Source: Erpobdella octoculata (taxonomy: Eukaryota; Annelida; Clitellata; Hirudinida; Erpobdellidae). From it: a stretch of DNA of 64,000 nucleotides. Shown here one piece after another: positions 29,691-57,757 of this stretch; position 1 is the stretch's first letter; every line of letters begins with the position of its first letter. The stretch spans positions 4,708,711 through 4,772,710 of the forward strand of contig OZ022240.1 of NCBI GenBank assembly GCA_963978895.1, in the 5' to 3' direction. The notes under the pieces were generated by a model. That model saw only the letters and a program-made list of their open reading frames with translations, searched no databases and was not told the DNA's origin. The position numbers and the translations under genes are program-made.

Positions 29691-30746
29691 AACTGATCCC
29701 AGGACAACTGATCCCAGGACTACTGATCCCAGGACTACTGATCCCAGGACAACTGATCCCAGGACAACTGATCCCGGGACAACCGATCCCACGGACAACT
29801 GATCCCACGAACAACTGATCCCATGGACAACTGATCCCATAGACAACTGATCCCATATCTGCATCATTTATATTTCACTGTTTCTGCAATCAATAAACTG
29901 ATATTAACATACATAATTTCCGATTTCTGTTTGTATGTACGAATGTATGTGTATGTACGAATGTATGTGTATGTATGTATGTATGTATGTATGTATGTAT
30001 GTATGTATGTATGTATGTATGTATGTATGTATGTATGTATGTATGTATGTATGTATGTATGTATGTATGTATGTATGTATGTATGTATGTATGTATGTAT
30101 GTATGTATGTATGTATGTATGTATGTATGTATGTATGTATGTATGTATGTATGTATGTATGTATGTATGTATGTATGTATGTATGTATGTATGTATGTAT
30201 GTATGTATGTATGTATGTATGTATGTATGTATGTATGTATGTATGTATGAGTATGTTTGGATGCTGTAGTGATAGTCCTAGTCATGGACTCCTAAATAAG
30301 CCGATAAGAATTAATGTTGGAATGTCTTCATTAATTCATTTAATTCATATCTTCGAAAAAAACAACTTCTCAAATGAGCTAAACTCTATTATTTTTGGTT
30401 TGGCACGGTTCCATTTCTCATTATGAACTTCACGCAGAAAGGAGTGAAACGATGAAAAGTAATACGAACTTGTCAATTTCATTTCAACTGTGTATCGTGC
30501 CCTCGTGCGCTTATACTAAATATTATTTCTCCGTTTACTAACTGAAGTAGCCAGTATCATTATCACCACCACCGTTGTCGTAGGCAGCCAGCCATCGTAA
30601 GCTGGCTACGTAAGCATCATCACCACCACCATTGTCGTCAAAAAATGAGTTAAAAATGAGTTGCTTATGTCTATGGGATCAGTTGTCTATGGGATCAGTT
30701 GTCCATGGGATCAGTTGTCCTGGGATCAGTTGTCCTGGGATCAGTA
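29691..30746. mobile_element. inverted minisatellite pair with GATCCCAGGACAACT units (foldback-like)
   Basis: The left arm (29,691-29,857) holds about eleven 15-bp units such as 'aactgatcccaggac'. The right arm (30,670-30,746) holds about five units in inverse orientation. Unit variants are in the same order from outside to inside in both arms: outer CCCAGG, then CCATGG, then CCATAG, inner 'tgatcccata'. This means the arms are one inverted repeat and not two random arrays. The loop contains a (GTAT)n microsatellite. No clear target duplication was found. Confidence 0.6.
29935..30250. repeat. (GTAT)n microsatellite, ~290 bp
   Basis: Pure GTAT/ATAC from about 29,968 with a few TACGAATG interruptions before it. 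It lies between the two inverted minisatellite arms. Confidence 0.97.
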
Positions 30747-30839
30747 GGCACTAACCCAAATAGTTTTTGAAATTAAACTAATTAGTCTTTTAAGTTTTAA
30801 GCTTAGATTTAATATCTACGTTCAAAAGGGTTTAGGTTT

Positions 30840-31225
30840 TTGTAAAAAAAATTAAAATCGGTCACATAATGAGAGGAGCGGGAGGGGGAGAGCTAGCGGA
30901 AATGGGAAATGGAAAATGAACAGAAACGGGAAAGCAAGCGGGAACGGAAAAGCGACCGAGAGCTTAAGAGCGAGCGGGAATAGGAAAGTGATGGGAAACG
31001 GGAGAGCAAATGGGAGCGGGAAAGCGGCCGGGAGTGGAAAAGCGGCCGGGAGTGGGAAGTGGGAGAGCAAGCAGATAGAAACGGGAGCGCAAAAAAAACA
31101 ATAGAAACCCCAGGAGCGAGAAAGCGAGTTGAGCGGGAGAGCAATCGGGAAAGGAAACTGGAGTGAGAGAGAAAAACGATAGAAAAACTTCTAAGAACCC
31201 CGGGCAACGCCGGCTACCCCGCTAG
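30840..31225 (-). repeat. interspersed element, CCCG-head family, copy C (inverted, 3'-truncated)
   Basis: The head, read inverted, is 'tagcggggtagccggcgttg' at the right end (31,200-31,225). GGGAGCGGGAAAGC-type subrepeats fill 30,880-31,180, and 'aaaatcggtcacataatgag' at the left matches the 'gtgaccgatttt' block of copy B. The tail beyond that block is missing. Confidence 0.75.
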
Positions 31226-31239
31226 TAACATATATAAAT

Positions 31240-31722
31240 ATAATAGGTATTTTTATTTATGATATAATAGTTATTTTTACCAATGCTTTTATTAACTCGT
31301 CGTCTCTGTTTCTCTGTCTGTCTGTTTCTCTGTCTGTTTCAAATCTTGCAATCAATTTTTGAGTCACTTCCTGATGATAGATTTTTTTCAAATTTTGCAT
31401 ACATGCTCAAAATAGAAGACAATGCAATATTCAATTATTAGTTTTACAATAAATCAATTAATTTAGTTAATTTTAATTAATTTATATATATTTATGTATA
31501 TGTGTACGTGTGTGTGTTTATTATATTTTTTTATCTAGGAATTTATGTATATGTGTTTGCAAAAAATTGATTGCAAAATTTGTGTTTTAATTATATATAA
31601 AAGCATTGGGTTTTAAAAATTCGTTTTTAATTTACTTGTTATTTATGATATAATAGGTATTTTTATTTATGATATAATAGATATTTTTATTTATGATATA
31701 ATAGGTATTTTTATTTATGATA
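31240..31722. repeat. AT-rich KIAA1143 upstream region with ~27-bp tandem repeat
   Basis: The unit 'tatttttatttatgatataa' plus a few bases occurs about four times at 31,632-31,722 and once or twice near 31,245. The rest is unassigned. Confidence 0.7.
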
Positions 31723-31867
31723 GATATAATAACTATTTGCGATATCTATGGTTTTAAGAATCACAAAAAATTAACAATTGTAAATTATCTATGGTGTGTT
31801 TATTTTTACTAGAATTATAAATATAAAATTTTGCGGGGCAAATTCGACGTTTATCTTATTCAAAGTC

Positions 31868-32804
31868 ATGTCGAAAAAACGAAATATTTGCTACATTGCC
31901 GGAGAAGAACCTGAATTTATCAAGAAATTCAAAGCAAAAGTTGGCTACAAGGAAGAGGAGAAAGTCGGCATCGAGGCAAAATTTTCTGAGGTATAGTAAC
32001 TTATAATATATTATAAATAATTATTATATTAAGACTTTTATTTGTTTAAGATTCAAGTAAGGAACTACTTACTGCTTCATCCTAGTTTAATGACTTTAAT
32101 TAAGTTTAATTATCAAACATTTATTTTTATTTATTACATATTTATAGTTATTATAGTAATTAAACATTAAACTTAATCATATAAATAAGTTTAGTTAGAT
32201 AAGTTAAGTATTATTATGTGGTTATATTCATTTAGCAACACGCCTACCTAATCAGATTTTTTTCAGTTATTAATAAGAGGCTTTTTTATAATTTATTTTC
32301 AAGAATGAAGAACCATTGGATAAATCCTCTTTGATGACCAAAGCTCAGGAAAGGCTGATGCAGGCAGATAGCGACGATGAAGAATTTCGGCCGCAAGTTG
32401 TTGTTATGAAGGACGGAGATATTTCAGCAGACGAGTTTTATAAGGACAAGCAAGTGAAAAAAGTATCAAAGCTCGATGAAGGTAGTTTTTTGTTATAATT
32501 ATTATCAATCTGCTTAGACTGGATTATCTCATAGATTTTTTTAATTATACAATCATCGTGGCTGTATTTTAATTTGTTTACATTGTTGACAGATGATGAT
32601 TTGGCAGCTGACGGTGGCAAGATAATATTCAGAAAGCCAACGAAAAAGACAGACGCAAAGAATTTATTGAATTCCGCCTCATCAACAAAGAAAGCGAAAG
32701 ATGACGTTTCGGACGAAAAGAACGAAAAGTCGGAAAAACAATCGAAGACTAAGTTGAACAAACCAAACTTGCTTTCATTCAATTGGGATGAAGAAGATGA
32801 GTAA
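31868..32804 (+). CDS. KIAA1143: KIAA1143 homologue (DUF4604 protein), three exons, 170 aa
   Basis: A small conserved eukaryotic protein of unknown molecular function. Exons: 31868-31990, 32304-32481, 32593-32804; joins phase 0 and phase 1. The acceptor of exon 2 is a weak 'ttttcaag'. Exon 1 reads 'MSKKRNICYIAGEEPEFIKK' with 'FKAKVGYKE', matching the family's N-terminal block. Exon 2 carries 'DEEFRPQVVVMKDGDISADE', the family's 'QPQVVVLKxGDLS' core. Exon 3 has 'GGKIIFRKPTKK' and ends 'NLLSFNWDEEDE', the typical acidic finish. The protein is Lys/Glu/Asp-rich with no membrane segment and is probably nuclear or cytosolic by composition. A polyadenylation signal AATAAA is at 32929-32934, so the 3' UTR is about 150 bp. 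Confidence 0.9.
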
Positions 32805-32928
32805 GCGATGAGGCACCACCACTTTACATTTTACTGTGTTCGTAGCTGAAGGATCTGTTGCAGGAGAATGGCTGAATGGTTACATCGGTGTAAGCGTAAA
32901 GTTATGCATCAGAATTTTTTAAAGGATA

Positions 32929-32934
32929 AATAAA
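32929..32934 (+). promoter_or_regulatory. polyadenylation signal, KIAA1143 homologue
   Basis: AATAAA 125 bp after the stop codon. It is the first canonical signal downstream. Confidence 0.6.
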
Positions 32935-33530
32935 TGGATAATATCAAATGAGCAAGGATGTGGTCATTTTTGACTTTATAAGCCGATGATTTGCTTTATT
33001 GACCGAGATAGATCTGTGTATTTTTTAATGTTATCGAAGAGCTTACGAAATATGCAGATAATAAAACAATTTAATTTTAACGACAATCTCAATTGGTTTA
33101 AATAAAATATCAAATTATTTTTTTTTTACGAATCGTATCCTAATATAATTTTTCGGAGAAATGGTTTTGTTTCTGATAGTTTTATTGAGTACAGTTTGTA
33201 AACATGGAAATCAAGGCTATCTTATAAATAGTTGCCTGTAATTAAAACATATTTGTTGATTTTTATGCAAATATTCTAGTTGTTTATCTTCAAAATCAGT
33301 CGAAGATACTTCTACTTAGATCATTGCTTCTGAAGATCAGTCAAATTTTTTTTGTTTTATCTTCCAACACATTGTTTTTGTTTTAGAAGTTTAAGAATAT
33401 AAATTAATAAAGTTGTTTACTTCATTTTAATGTCAAACTTCCCTCTTTACCCGATTGGGTATTTTAATAAAATAATTAAATTCCTTTTGCTGACCTAATT
33501 GCTTACCAATATAAAACTTTCCTCTCGACC
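32935..33530. other. unassigned AT-rich spacer
   Basis: No gene or transposon recognised. Confidence 0.45.
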
Positions 33531-33650
33531 TAATTACATGCTAATTAAATAATTGCTTTCTTTCTGCTTACCTAATTACATGCTAATTAAGCAATTGCTT
33601 TCTTTCTGCTTACCTAATTACATGCTAATTAAAAACTTTACTCATGTCCT
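33531..33650. repeat. 42-bp tandem repeat, about 2.5 copies
   Basis: The unit begins 'acctaattacatgctaatta' and continues 'attgctttctttctgctt'. Two copies are nearly identical, and weaker relatives extend from 33,470 to 33,720. Confidence 0.85.
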
Positions 33651-33759
33651 ATAAATTCATGCTAATTAAATAATTAATTTCTTTTTGTTGACCCAATTAC
33701 TTAAATAATGGCCTAATAACTCTTGACCTAATTCCCGGCTAGTGAAGTACTTCCCTCAA

Positions 33760-34378
33760 TTGGACATTTTCGGTGTCATTACTATATACTAGAATATGGT
33801 ACAGTTGTTTGGAACCCTTATAGAATTGGACTTATCAAGGCTATTGAAAGAGTACAAAGAAGAGCTTCAAAAATACCTCTGGTATGTAAAGGCTTGAATT
33901 ACAGTGAACGATTGAAAATTCTCCGTCTGCCATCATTAATGTCTCGCAGAAAAAGAACCGACATGATTACAGTTTTTCAACTATTCAATGAAGATCTTGA
34001 AGCAGATTGTTTGCGACTAATCAAAAAGTCACCAGTGTTATGTACCAGAGGAAACAGCAGAAAACTAACTTTAGGAAATTTCAAGCAAGACGCTAGAAAG
34101 TATTTTTTCAGCAACAGAGTGGTGCAGCACTGGAATAGTTTGCCCGATAGCATTGTTTTGGCAAGAAACGTGCAAGAATTCAAGAATAGACTGGATGATG
34201 AATGGGCATCAACTATGTATGAATGGAATATAAACTGAACTGAATCTTGAATGCATACCTTTTTGTTATTTAATTTTTTATTTCTATTGTAACGTTGGAT
34301 GTGATTTGTTTTTTGTCAAGGATTGTTGTAAAGGCAAGAGGCTTTGTTCCTGCGCCTAATAAACTAATAATAATAATA
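33760..34378 (+). pseudogene. non-LTR retrotransposon 3' end (RT C-terminus, 3' UTR, TAA tail)
   Basis: An open frame reads 'LEYGTVVWNPY', 'AIERVQRRASKIP', 'GLNYSERLKILRLPSLMSRR' and 'YFFSNRVVQHWNSLPDSIV', the C-terminal part of a Jockey/CR1-type LINE polymerase ORF, ending at a TGA at 34236-34238. A short 3' UTR with 'cctgcgcctaataaac' and a (TAA)n tail at about 34,362-34,376 follows. The polymerase catalytic core is missing, so this is a 5'-truncated insertion, but the remaining frame is open and hence fairly young. Confidence 0.82.
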
Positions 34379-35586
34379 CCCCGTCAAATATGATGGTTTT
34401 TGTATTTAATCGAACTGTCAGATATTAAATGAAAAATGTTCTCCTTCTCTACCATTATTATTGGAAGTTCATTTAAATGATGATCTCAATGGCTGTATAC
34501 GATTAAATCAAATGCGGTAATTAGACAATGTGGTTGCTCTACCTGTTCAACAAATCAAAAAATGTTCATTGCTTTGGATTGAACCTGGTTCAAGCAAATT
34601 TAAATCACATTTTATGCCTTGACTTCTTTTGAACAATAAATACAGCAATGTTTGATGTAATTGGACAACCTCTTGCATCATAAACTTAGTGTACAGTGTA
34701 CAATGCGTATACTAACTTTTATCAACTGCTGACATTATCTATAATATGTAGATGTTCACGTTTAAGATTTGGTGTCAGAGACATAACTTTCGATGTCTAT
34801 ATGAACAAGGCACTTATATTTTTAGAAATTCGCATTTCACTGATAGGTGGCGCTAAAAATTTATTCATTTTCGACTATTAATATCATAATTTGTAATAGT
34901 TGAATTCAGGCTGTCAAGTAGTACAGACGAATTTTTGAGTTTTTATTACTTTTAAAATAAACAGCTAGTTTTAATTTTATATTTATTTTAATAATTATGA
35001 CTAAATTTGCATAAAACAAGAGTATAAAGGATACCTTTATACTCCATGTTTGTTCTGTCATATAATTTTATTTATGATGTACCTAAGCAAACACCTGCAA
35101 AATTATCAATATACGACTACCCTCTCCTTTAAGAACTAAAAAAATTCGGTAAAAAACTACCCCTACCACAGTCATTGACAATTTTTTTAAAGAAAAATTG
35201 TCTAACTTTTAGAGAAAATATGAAAGTTTTCAACACTGGACTTTTTTGGCTTTGCCATCTGAGCCATCTCCCCTCACCCGCTACAAAAATTAAACACTTT
35301 TCGGGCTCCTGTGTGAAATGATTAAAACAACGGGATGAATGTCAAAACGAATAGAAGCAGGAATAACTATTATGAGTTTTATTTTGATTGAAAGCTAAGA
35401 GTCAGAAGAACCCCCCCTGCAAAAACAAAAAAAAACACAACTCGATCCATTGGCAAGTTTGCGCAATAGAACGGGAAAACCAGCGAAGATACCGATGAAT
35501 TTTCCTGTGAAAAAAAACTTTTAGCTTGAAAAATTCTTCGGGTTTCAGTAAATAATAGAAAACTCATTGGAATATTATTATAAGGG
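34379..35586. other. unassigned
   Basis: No gene or transposon recognised up to the 9-bp direct repeat that flanks the foldback-like element. Confidence 0.45.
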
Positions 35587-35595
35587 AGAAAAAAC

Positions 35596-37220
35596 GGTGT
35601 CACGACAAAACGTTCACAGACAAAATGTTCAACGACAAAATGTTCCCGACAAAACGTTCACGACACAACGTTCACGACAAAATGTTCACGACAAAATGTT
35701 CACAGACAAAATGTTCACAGACAAAATGTTCACAGACAAAATGTTCAACGACAAAATGTTCACGACAAAACGTTCACGACACAACGTTCACGACAAAATG
35801 TTCACGACAAAATGTTCACAGACAAAATGTTCACAGACAAAATATTCACAGACAAAATGTTCAACGACAAAATGTTCACGACAAAACGTTCACGACACAA
35901 CGTTCACGAAAAAATGTTCACGATTGCAACTTTTAAATTTAGTTTAGTTTTTAAATGATCAAATATTTTGTGTTTTACGAAATGAGCACAAATAAAACGT
36001 TAACAATAGTAAATGCAATGTTAATTTCCTCTTCGATACCCCTAACTCAAACGGCAACCAGATGAGCATGGATCGGAGGACTGTAAACTGTTTCAGCAAG
36101 AAGAAAAAAAACAGATAAAATGAGATAGCTATAATAGGAAAATACAATTGGTTAATAATTTGAGATCGTTTGAATTTTCAATTTCAATTAAGCAAACGAC
36201 GTAAATAAGGTTTGATGGCTGTATTCTAAAGATTAGAAAGTTAAGGGTATCCAAGAGAAAATTAACCAACTCGTATTAACTAGTTAATAAATGGAGCGAT
36301 GATTAAAAGGGTCAAAATATGAAATCTTTATTAACTCCGATTAAAAAGAAAAAGAAATGCAATTAGTTATTAATAAATTGAGATTCATTTGATGTTTCAA
36401 TTTTCATTAAGTGAACGACAGAAAGAAGCCTTGATCGTTGTAGCCTAGCGATTAAGAAGTTATCGGCTTCAAAGAGCAATATAGCCGGCTTTAATTACCT
36501 AATTAACGTAACGGTGACTTGGGTAAAGCAGCATGCAGCTACTTGCGTTTTTCAACTAGAATTGAAAATACATCTCTAGCAATTAAAAACTAAAAAGTTA
36601 GGGTATCCAAAAGCAAATTAAATTAACCGGCATTAACTGGTTAATAAATGGAACGATGATAAAAAGGATCAAAATATGGATGAAAAAGAAAAAAGCCAAA
36701 TAGCTATAACTCCATACAATAATTTATTAATTGAAGATCATTTGATGTTGCCAATACGTATTAGTTTCATGCTGTCATGCACATATACTTTGCTTAGGTA
36801 AATAAAATGGTGAATAGACACATCACAAAAAATGACTTAATAATTAGTTTGCAAGCGATCTTGACATAATAAAACAAAATTTTTATTTTTCAGTGTGAAC
36901 ATTTTGTCGTGAACGTTGTGTTGTGAACGTTTTGTCGTGAACATTTTGTCGTTGAACATTTTGTCTGTGAGCATTTTGTCTGTGAACATTTTGTCTGTGA
37001 ACATTTTGTGCGTGAACATTTTTCGTGAACGTTTTGTCGTGAACGTTTTGTCGTGAACATTTTGTCGTTGAACATTTTGTCGTTGAACATTTTGTCTGTG
37101 AACGTTTTGTCGGTGTTCATTTTGTCGTGAACATTTTGTCGTGAACGTTGTGTCGTGAACGTTTTGTCGGGAACATTTTGTCGTTGAACATTTTGTCTGT
37201 GAACGTTTTGTCGTGGAACC
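35596..37220. mobile_element. foldback-like transposon, 1,625 bp, 326-bp subrepeated inverted arms, 9-bp target duplication
   Basis: Left arm 35596-35921, right arm 36895-37220, both 326 bp. Ends are GGTGTCACGACAAAACG on the left and, inverted, GGTTCCACGACAAAACG on the right. Each arm is made of 14-15-bp units (CACGACAAAACGTT, CACAGACAAAATGTT, CAACGACAAAATGTT, CACGACACAACGTT), with the same order of variants at both outer ends. The 9-mer AGAAAAAAC is present immediately outside each end (35587-35595, 37221-37229). Long subrepeated inverted arms with 9-bp target duplications characterise Foldback elements, which belong with Mutator-like transposons (established knowledge). The roughly 970-bp loop has no credible protein, so the element is non-autonomous. 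Frames reading through the arms (e.g. 'DKMFTDKMFTDKM') are repeat artefacts. Confidence 0.85.
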
Positions 37221-37229
37221 AGAAAAAAC

Positions 37230-39445
<2,216 letters not shown>

Positions 39446-42129
39446 AGTAATAGTAGTATTCGCTTCCGGGAACTTTTTTCTCAAGCCTTACGCTCGAGGT
39501 TAAACTTTGTCCCGCTTTACCGTTAGCGGGAAAGTTAACCCCTGTAAAAATTATTTTACTGTTTCATAAATGATTGTTTCTTCTAAAATGTTCAAATATC
39601 TTCCAAGCTGAAGTGCTACCTGATAAGTTTTGTCATTTTGCTCTCAATAAGCATTGTGGATAAATTATTGATTGTAAATAACTATTTATTAAATTAAAAT
39701 TAATTAATTTATCAATTAAAAATTCTATTGAAGTTCGACCTTGATTTTTGTCCTCCGAAAGCAAAAAAGAGTCAAAAATCCTGCAACTAACTTTTTCAGG
39801 GCACAATTGGAAACAGCTGAAAGTTATATAGTCAGTAGCTGGTTTAAATTTATTTTCAATGGGAATTGCATTGAGTGCCATTGAGTGCCCTCCGACCATG
39901 GTTCTGCATATATGCGTTTAAGAAGCAATTTTTTTATTTCCAAATGTACTGAAATAAGAAAAAAATTCTGTGATTCGGGAATATAAAATTAAAATTTCGT
40001 AAGACTTAAAATAAAAACTTAAAATAAAAACCTATGAAATGAACGTCCAACTATATTATTTTTAGTCTTAAAAATCTTCATTATTACCGGATAGCAAGAA
40101 ATAAAAATTTTGTCCACACGTTTTTATTTAATTTTTTATTAATATTTTTAACCGAGTGAAACGTGAGAAACATGACAGACTGACGGAGTACATGAAACCA
40201 TTTTTTAGCGGCATCTCTATTCCAATTTCTTAAAAAAAAAATGAACTCACTCATATATAAAAATTCTATTTGACATATTTCTTAATCATCGACAGAACAT
40301 CCCTTATAGCGTTTTACAGCCTACTTGTTTGCCGTCTCCTCAGTTAAGTGCAAACTTGTAAAATATTATGACAAATAACAGATTAAAGGAAATTTTTTTT
40401 TCGCAATTATGCGAACATTTTATTGTTAATTATGGATTATCTGATAAATTTTCTCATGACAACAGACTGCATTGTTATGATGTGAAAAATCTTGCTGGTG
40501 TGAATAATATAAAAAAGGATTAATGCAAGCAGCACACACCAAAAAACCTAACTTTCCAATCAACTACTACAAAACTTATTGTTTGCAAGTTGTCAGCCTA
40601 TGGCTTGGCACCAGCACGGGATACTGCCAGTGAACAAGATAAGCTGCACTTTTTGGAATCTTTGACATAAAAGAAGAGATGGGCGTCTAAATCTAACAAA
40701 CACAACATTTTAATTAAAAATACCTAAAATAGAATGTTTTTCAGTTATTTATTTCGTTTTTTTTTGTTTTTTAGTGCACGAGGATAAAGTTGTAGATTTT
40801 AGACGTGTGCATGAGTCCATTTTTGGCGACCCATCCCAATCCACCACTAACCCAACCCATCCCGACCCATCTGAAAAGATAATTTTCTAACCCAATCCAT
40901 CCAACAGTTAAAAATTTTTTTTAAATTAAAAAAAAACATTTTTAATTTGTTTTCAACCCAACCCAACTCACTCATGTGTCGACAAAATTGGACCCAACCC
41001 AGCCCAGCCCAGCCCATGAGTCAACCCAAACTATGACCACCTCTGGTAGATTTTAATTCAAATTCAATAGACCATAATGTCCATGTAAGCTAAAGATGAT
41101 GATGATGATGATGTCGATGGTGGTGATGGTGATCATGATCATGATCACGACGACGACGACGATAATGGTGACGATGACAACAGCAACGACAAAGACAATG
41201 ACGAAATTTTAATTAATTGATATGTTTATAGTTTTATAGCCATTTTACCACACCAGGAGTTGTAAGACAAAAATAGCAAAAAGCGGAAAAACCAAATTTT
41301 CTGTTGCATATCATTATTTGATCTGTTTCTTTTTTTTTCTATGGTCTAGATTTGGGCCTAGCCCGGTTTACATTGAGTCAGGTGGAGTTATAATAAAGAT
41401 TACTCTGACGACGACGATGTCGGCAGTAAAATGCGAGGAAGAAGAAGAAGAAAATGGCCGTATCGTCACCGAAGCATAAAAGTTTAAAAAAAACTACAAA
41501 TTAAAACCAGCTAATAAACAATCAACTCTATACTAAACAAGCCGAGTTAGCAGTCGTTTTGGCGTATTGTGGAAATTCTCGCTAATGGCGATCGGAATTG
41601 TTTAAATTAAATCGTCGACTGGAGCTTCATTAGACAGCTCGCGAGAGCGCATGTCTAGTTTTGAAAATTTAATCACCTCGTTGATTATTCGTTCACATGA
41701 ATGCCGATAATGAGAATCGCGTGTTTATTCCATCTATTTATTCCGCACTCAGTCATGCGAAGCATCCGACCCGCTCTTCCGTATCGTGGTTTCAGCAGTG
41801 GCGCGGTAGGGTGGCCAGCTACCCACCCATCTGAGGTGTCGAATATAGGTATTATTACATGGTGTACCGACTTTTCATCAACAATTAACCACATATTTTA
41901 ATTATGAAGTGTTATTATACTCCATTTTGAACTTTATTTTGATTGAAGGCTACTAATTAACCATATTACATAATTAAAAAAAAAGTATTGGTATTATTAA
42001 TCGAATTTGTTTATTTATAACAAAGTCTGTTGCAAATATGCTTTGATACTCATTGATCTATCTTTATCTTTCATATTGTACTATTTTATGGGCAGCGACC
42101 TACCCAACTCACCTGAATATGATTTATTT
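39446..42129. other. unassigned, with short repeat tracts
   Basis: AACCCATCCC-type degenerate repeat at 40,830-41,040 and (GAT)/(GAC)n at 41,096-41,200. No exon or transposon recognised in the remainder. Confidence 0.45.
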
Positions 42130-42820
42130 ACTTCAAAAAACAAGTGTCACCAACAATATTGAAACTACCTCTGTTATCTCATGTTGAAACCAAATTCAAT
42201 GAAATTTGCATGTTGAGTATTTATCGAATAAGTCATCATCTAACCTGTGTATTCATGTATAAATATGAAAGAAATATGTTACCTACTGTATTAAATAATT
42301 TTTTTCATGGCTCATTCATATATTCAGTTATAAGACATGCTTTTCAAATGACTATTTTTCTGAAGTTGCTAAAACTAACCTAAAATTATTCTCTATAAAT
42401 AATCGTGGTCTTTTCATCTACTCGAGAAATCTTTTTAGCAACAAAACTATCTCCTTATTTAAAAAGGAATTAAATTTATTTCTTTTGGCAAATCCACAGT
42501 TTTCTACTTTTCTATTTTCTTCACACCAATTACAATAGTTTTGCCACTTGTTTATTTTTATTTTATTATTTTTTTTAGATTTGACATTATCACTTAATAT
42601 ATATTATATAAACTTTTTTTAATGTTTATATGACTTTTCGTTTGTTAAAGGCGGCTCATAAGCGGGAGAAAACTCCTTGGAGCATTGCCTTTTTTCCGTT
42701 TGCTTGTTTCCTGGTTCAATTTGGTTGGTTTTGGTTTTTTGTGTGGTTTAATTTGTTTGTTGATATGTAATGTTGAGAGTTTATGGTAAATTAAAAAAAA
42801 GAAGATATATGTCCTACCTA
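42130..42820 (+). pseudogene. decayed LINE 3' end
   Basis: Frames read 'LSIYRISHHLTCVFMYKYER' then 'NMLPTVLNNFF', and after a break 'LFSNKTISLFKKELNLFLL', the pattern of a CR1/L2-like polymerase C-terminus (helix with 'vFmyK', 'LP..l...F', then 'FKKxLKxxLL'). At least one frameshift and stops. A probable 3' UTR follows to about 42,820. Confidence 0.55.
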
Positions 42821-56992
<14,172 letters not shown>

Positions 56993-57173
56993 ATGCTCTG
57001 AATTTTTATACATTGATTTTTTTGTTTATTTAATTAATGTAGACTGCATTTAATGGTATTACTTTGTCTGCCTCTCGCTCGCTTTATTCCTCCAGCTCTT
57101 ATTATTGCCGTTGCTCTGTTTTCAATTAATATCACTTGATCATTATTTTGTACCTTTAATTCTCATTTTTCTC

Positions 57174-57179
57174 AATAAA
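57174..57179 (+). promoter_or_regulatory. polyadenylation signal, carbonic anhydrase
   Basis: AATAAA about 180 bp after the stop codon, the first canonical signal downstream. Confidence 0.65.
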
Positions 57180-57757
57180 CAATGTTTAATCGAACGAAAA
57201 GCCTAGTTTGTTATCATTCATTCTCATCGCCACCATTTTGCGCACATAAAATGAAAACATGTTAGCCATGCATAGAATTAATTGTAAACGTGAACAATTC
57301 TCTCCTACGACAATGTTTTAATAATATATGTATTTTTAAACCGAGAAAAATAACATTAAGTAAATTATATTCAGTGATAAATTATATTTATAGTGTAACC
57401 TCGTTATATAAAGGTTTACCGATCGGTTTCACCAAGCACTCCAGGAAAGCTTTACAAAAACAAGTTTTCCAGATTCCAAACACAAGCAGAAATTAAAAAG
57501 AATAAATTGACCAATTATATCTCGTCAAATGTTACTTTTATTTATAACATGAAACAAATACAAAATGATGCTCTCTGGAAAGTCAGCATGGCGAGATACA
57601 ACTCAAACAACGTTCGGTCAATAAAACCTTTTTTTAGAACAAAAGTAAAATCTAATCTTTATTTAGTTAAAAATCATTATTTTAGTACAATAAGAATCCA
57701 TCGTCTATATGGATCAGACAAGGCAGGCAGTCAGTCAGTAAAGCAAGAAGAGCGAGG
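57180..57757. other. convergent intergenic region between carbonic anhydrase and MAGOH
   Basis: Holds the 3' ends of both genes. A minus-strand AATAAA for MAGOH lies at 57658-57663, about 95 bp past its stop. Nothing else recognised. Confidence 0.5.

Noticed and set aside
35567..35947. Open frames with repeated 'DKMFTDKMF' / 'RQNVHRQNV' on both arms of the foldback element
   Set aside because: They read straight through 14-15-bp subrepeats in several frames and both strands. No independent protein features.
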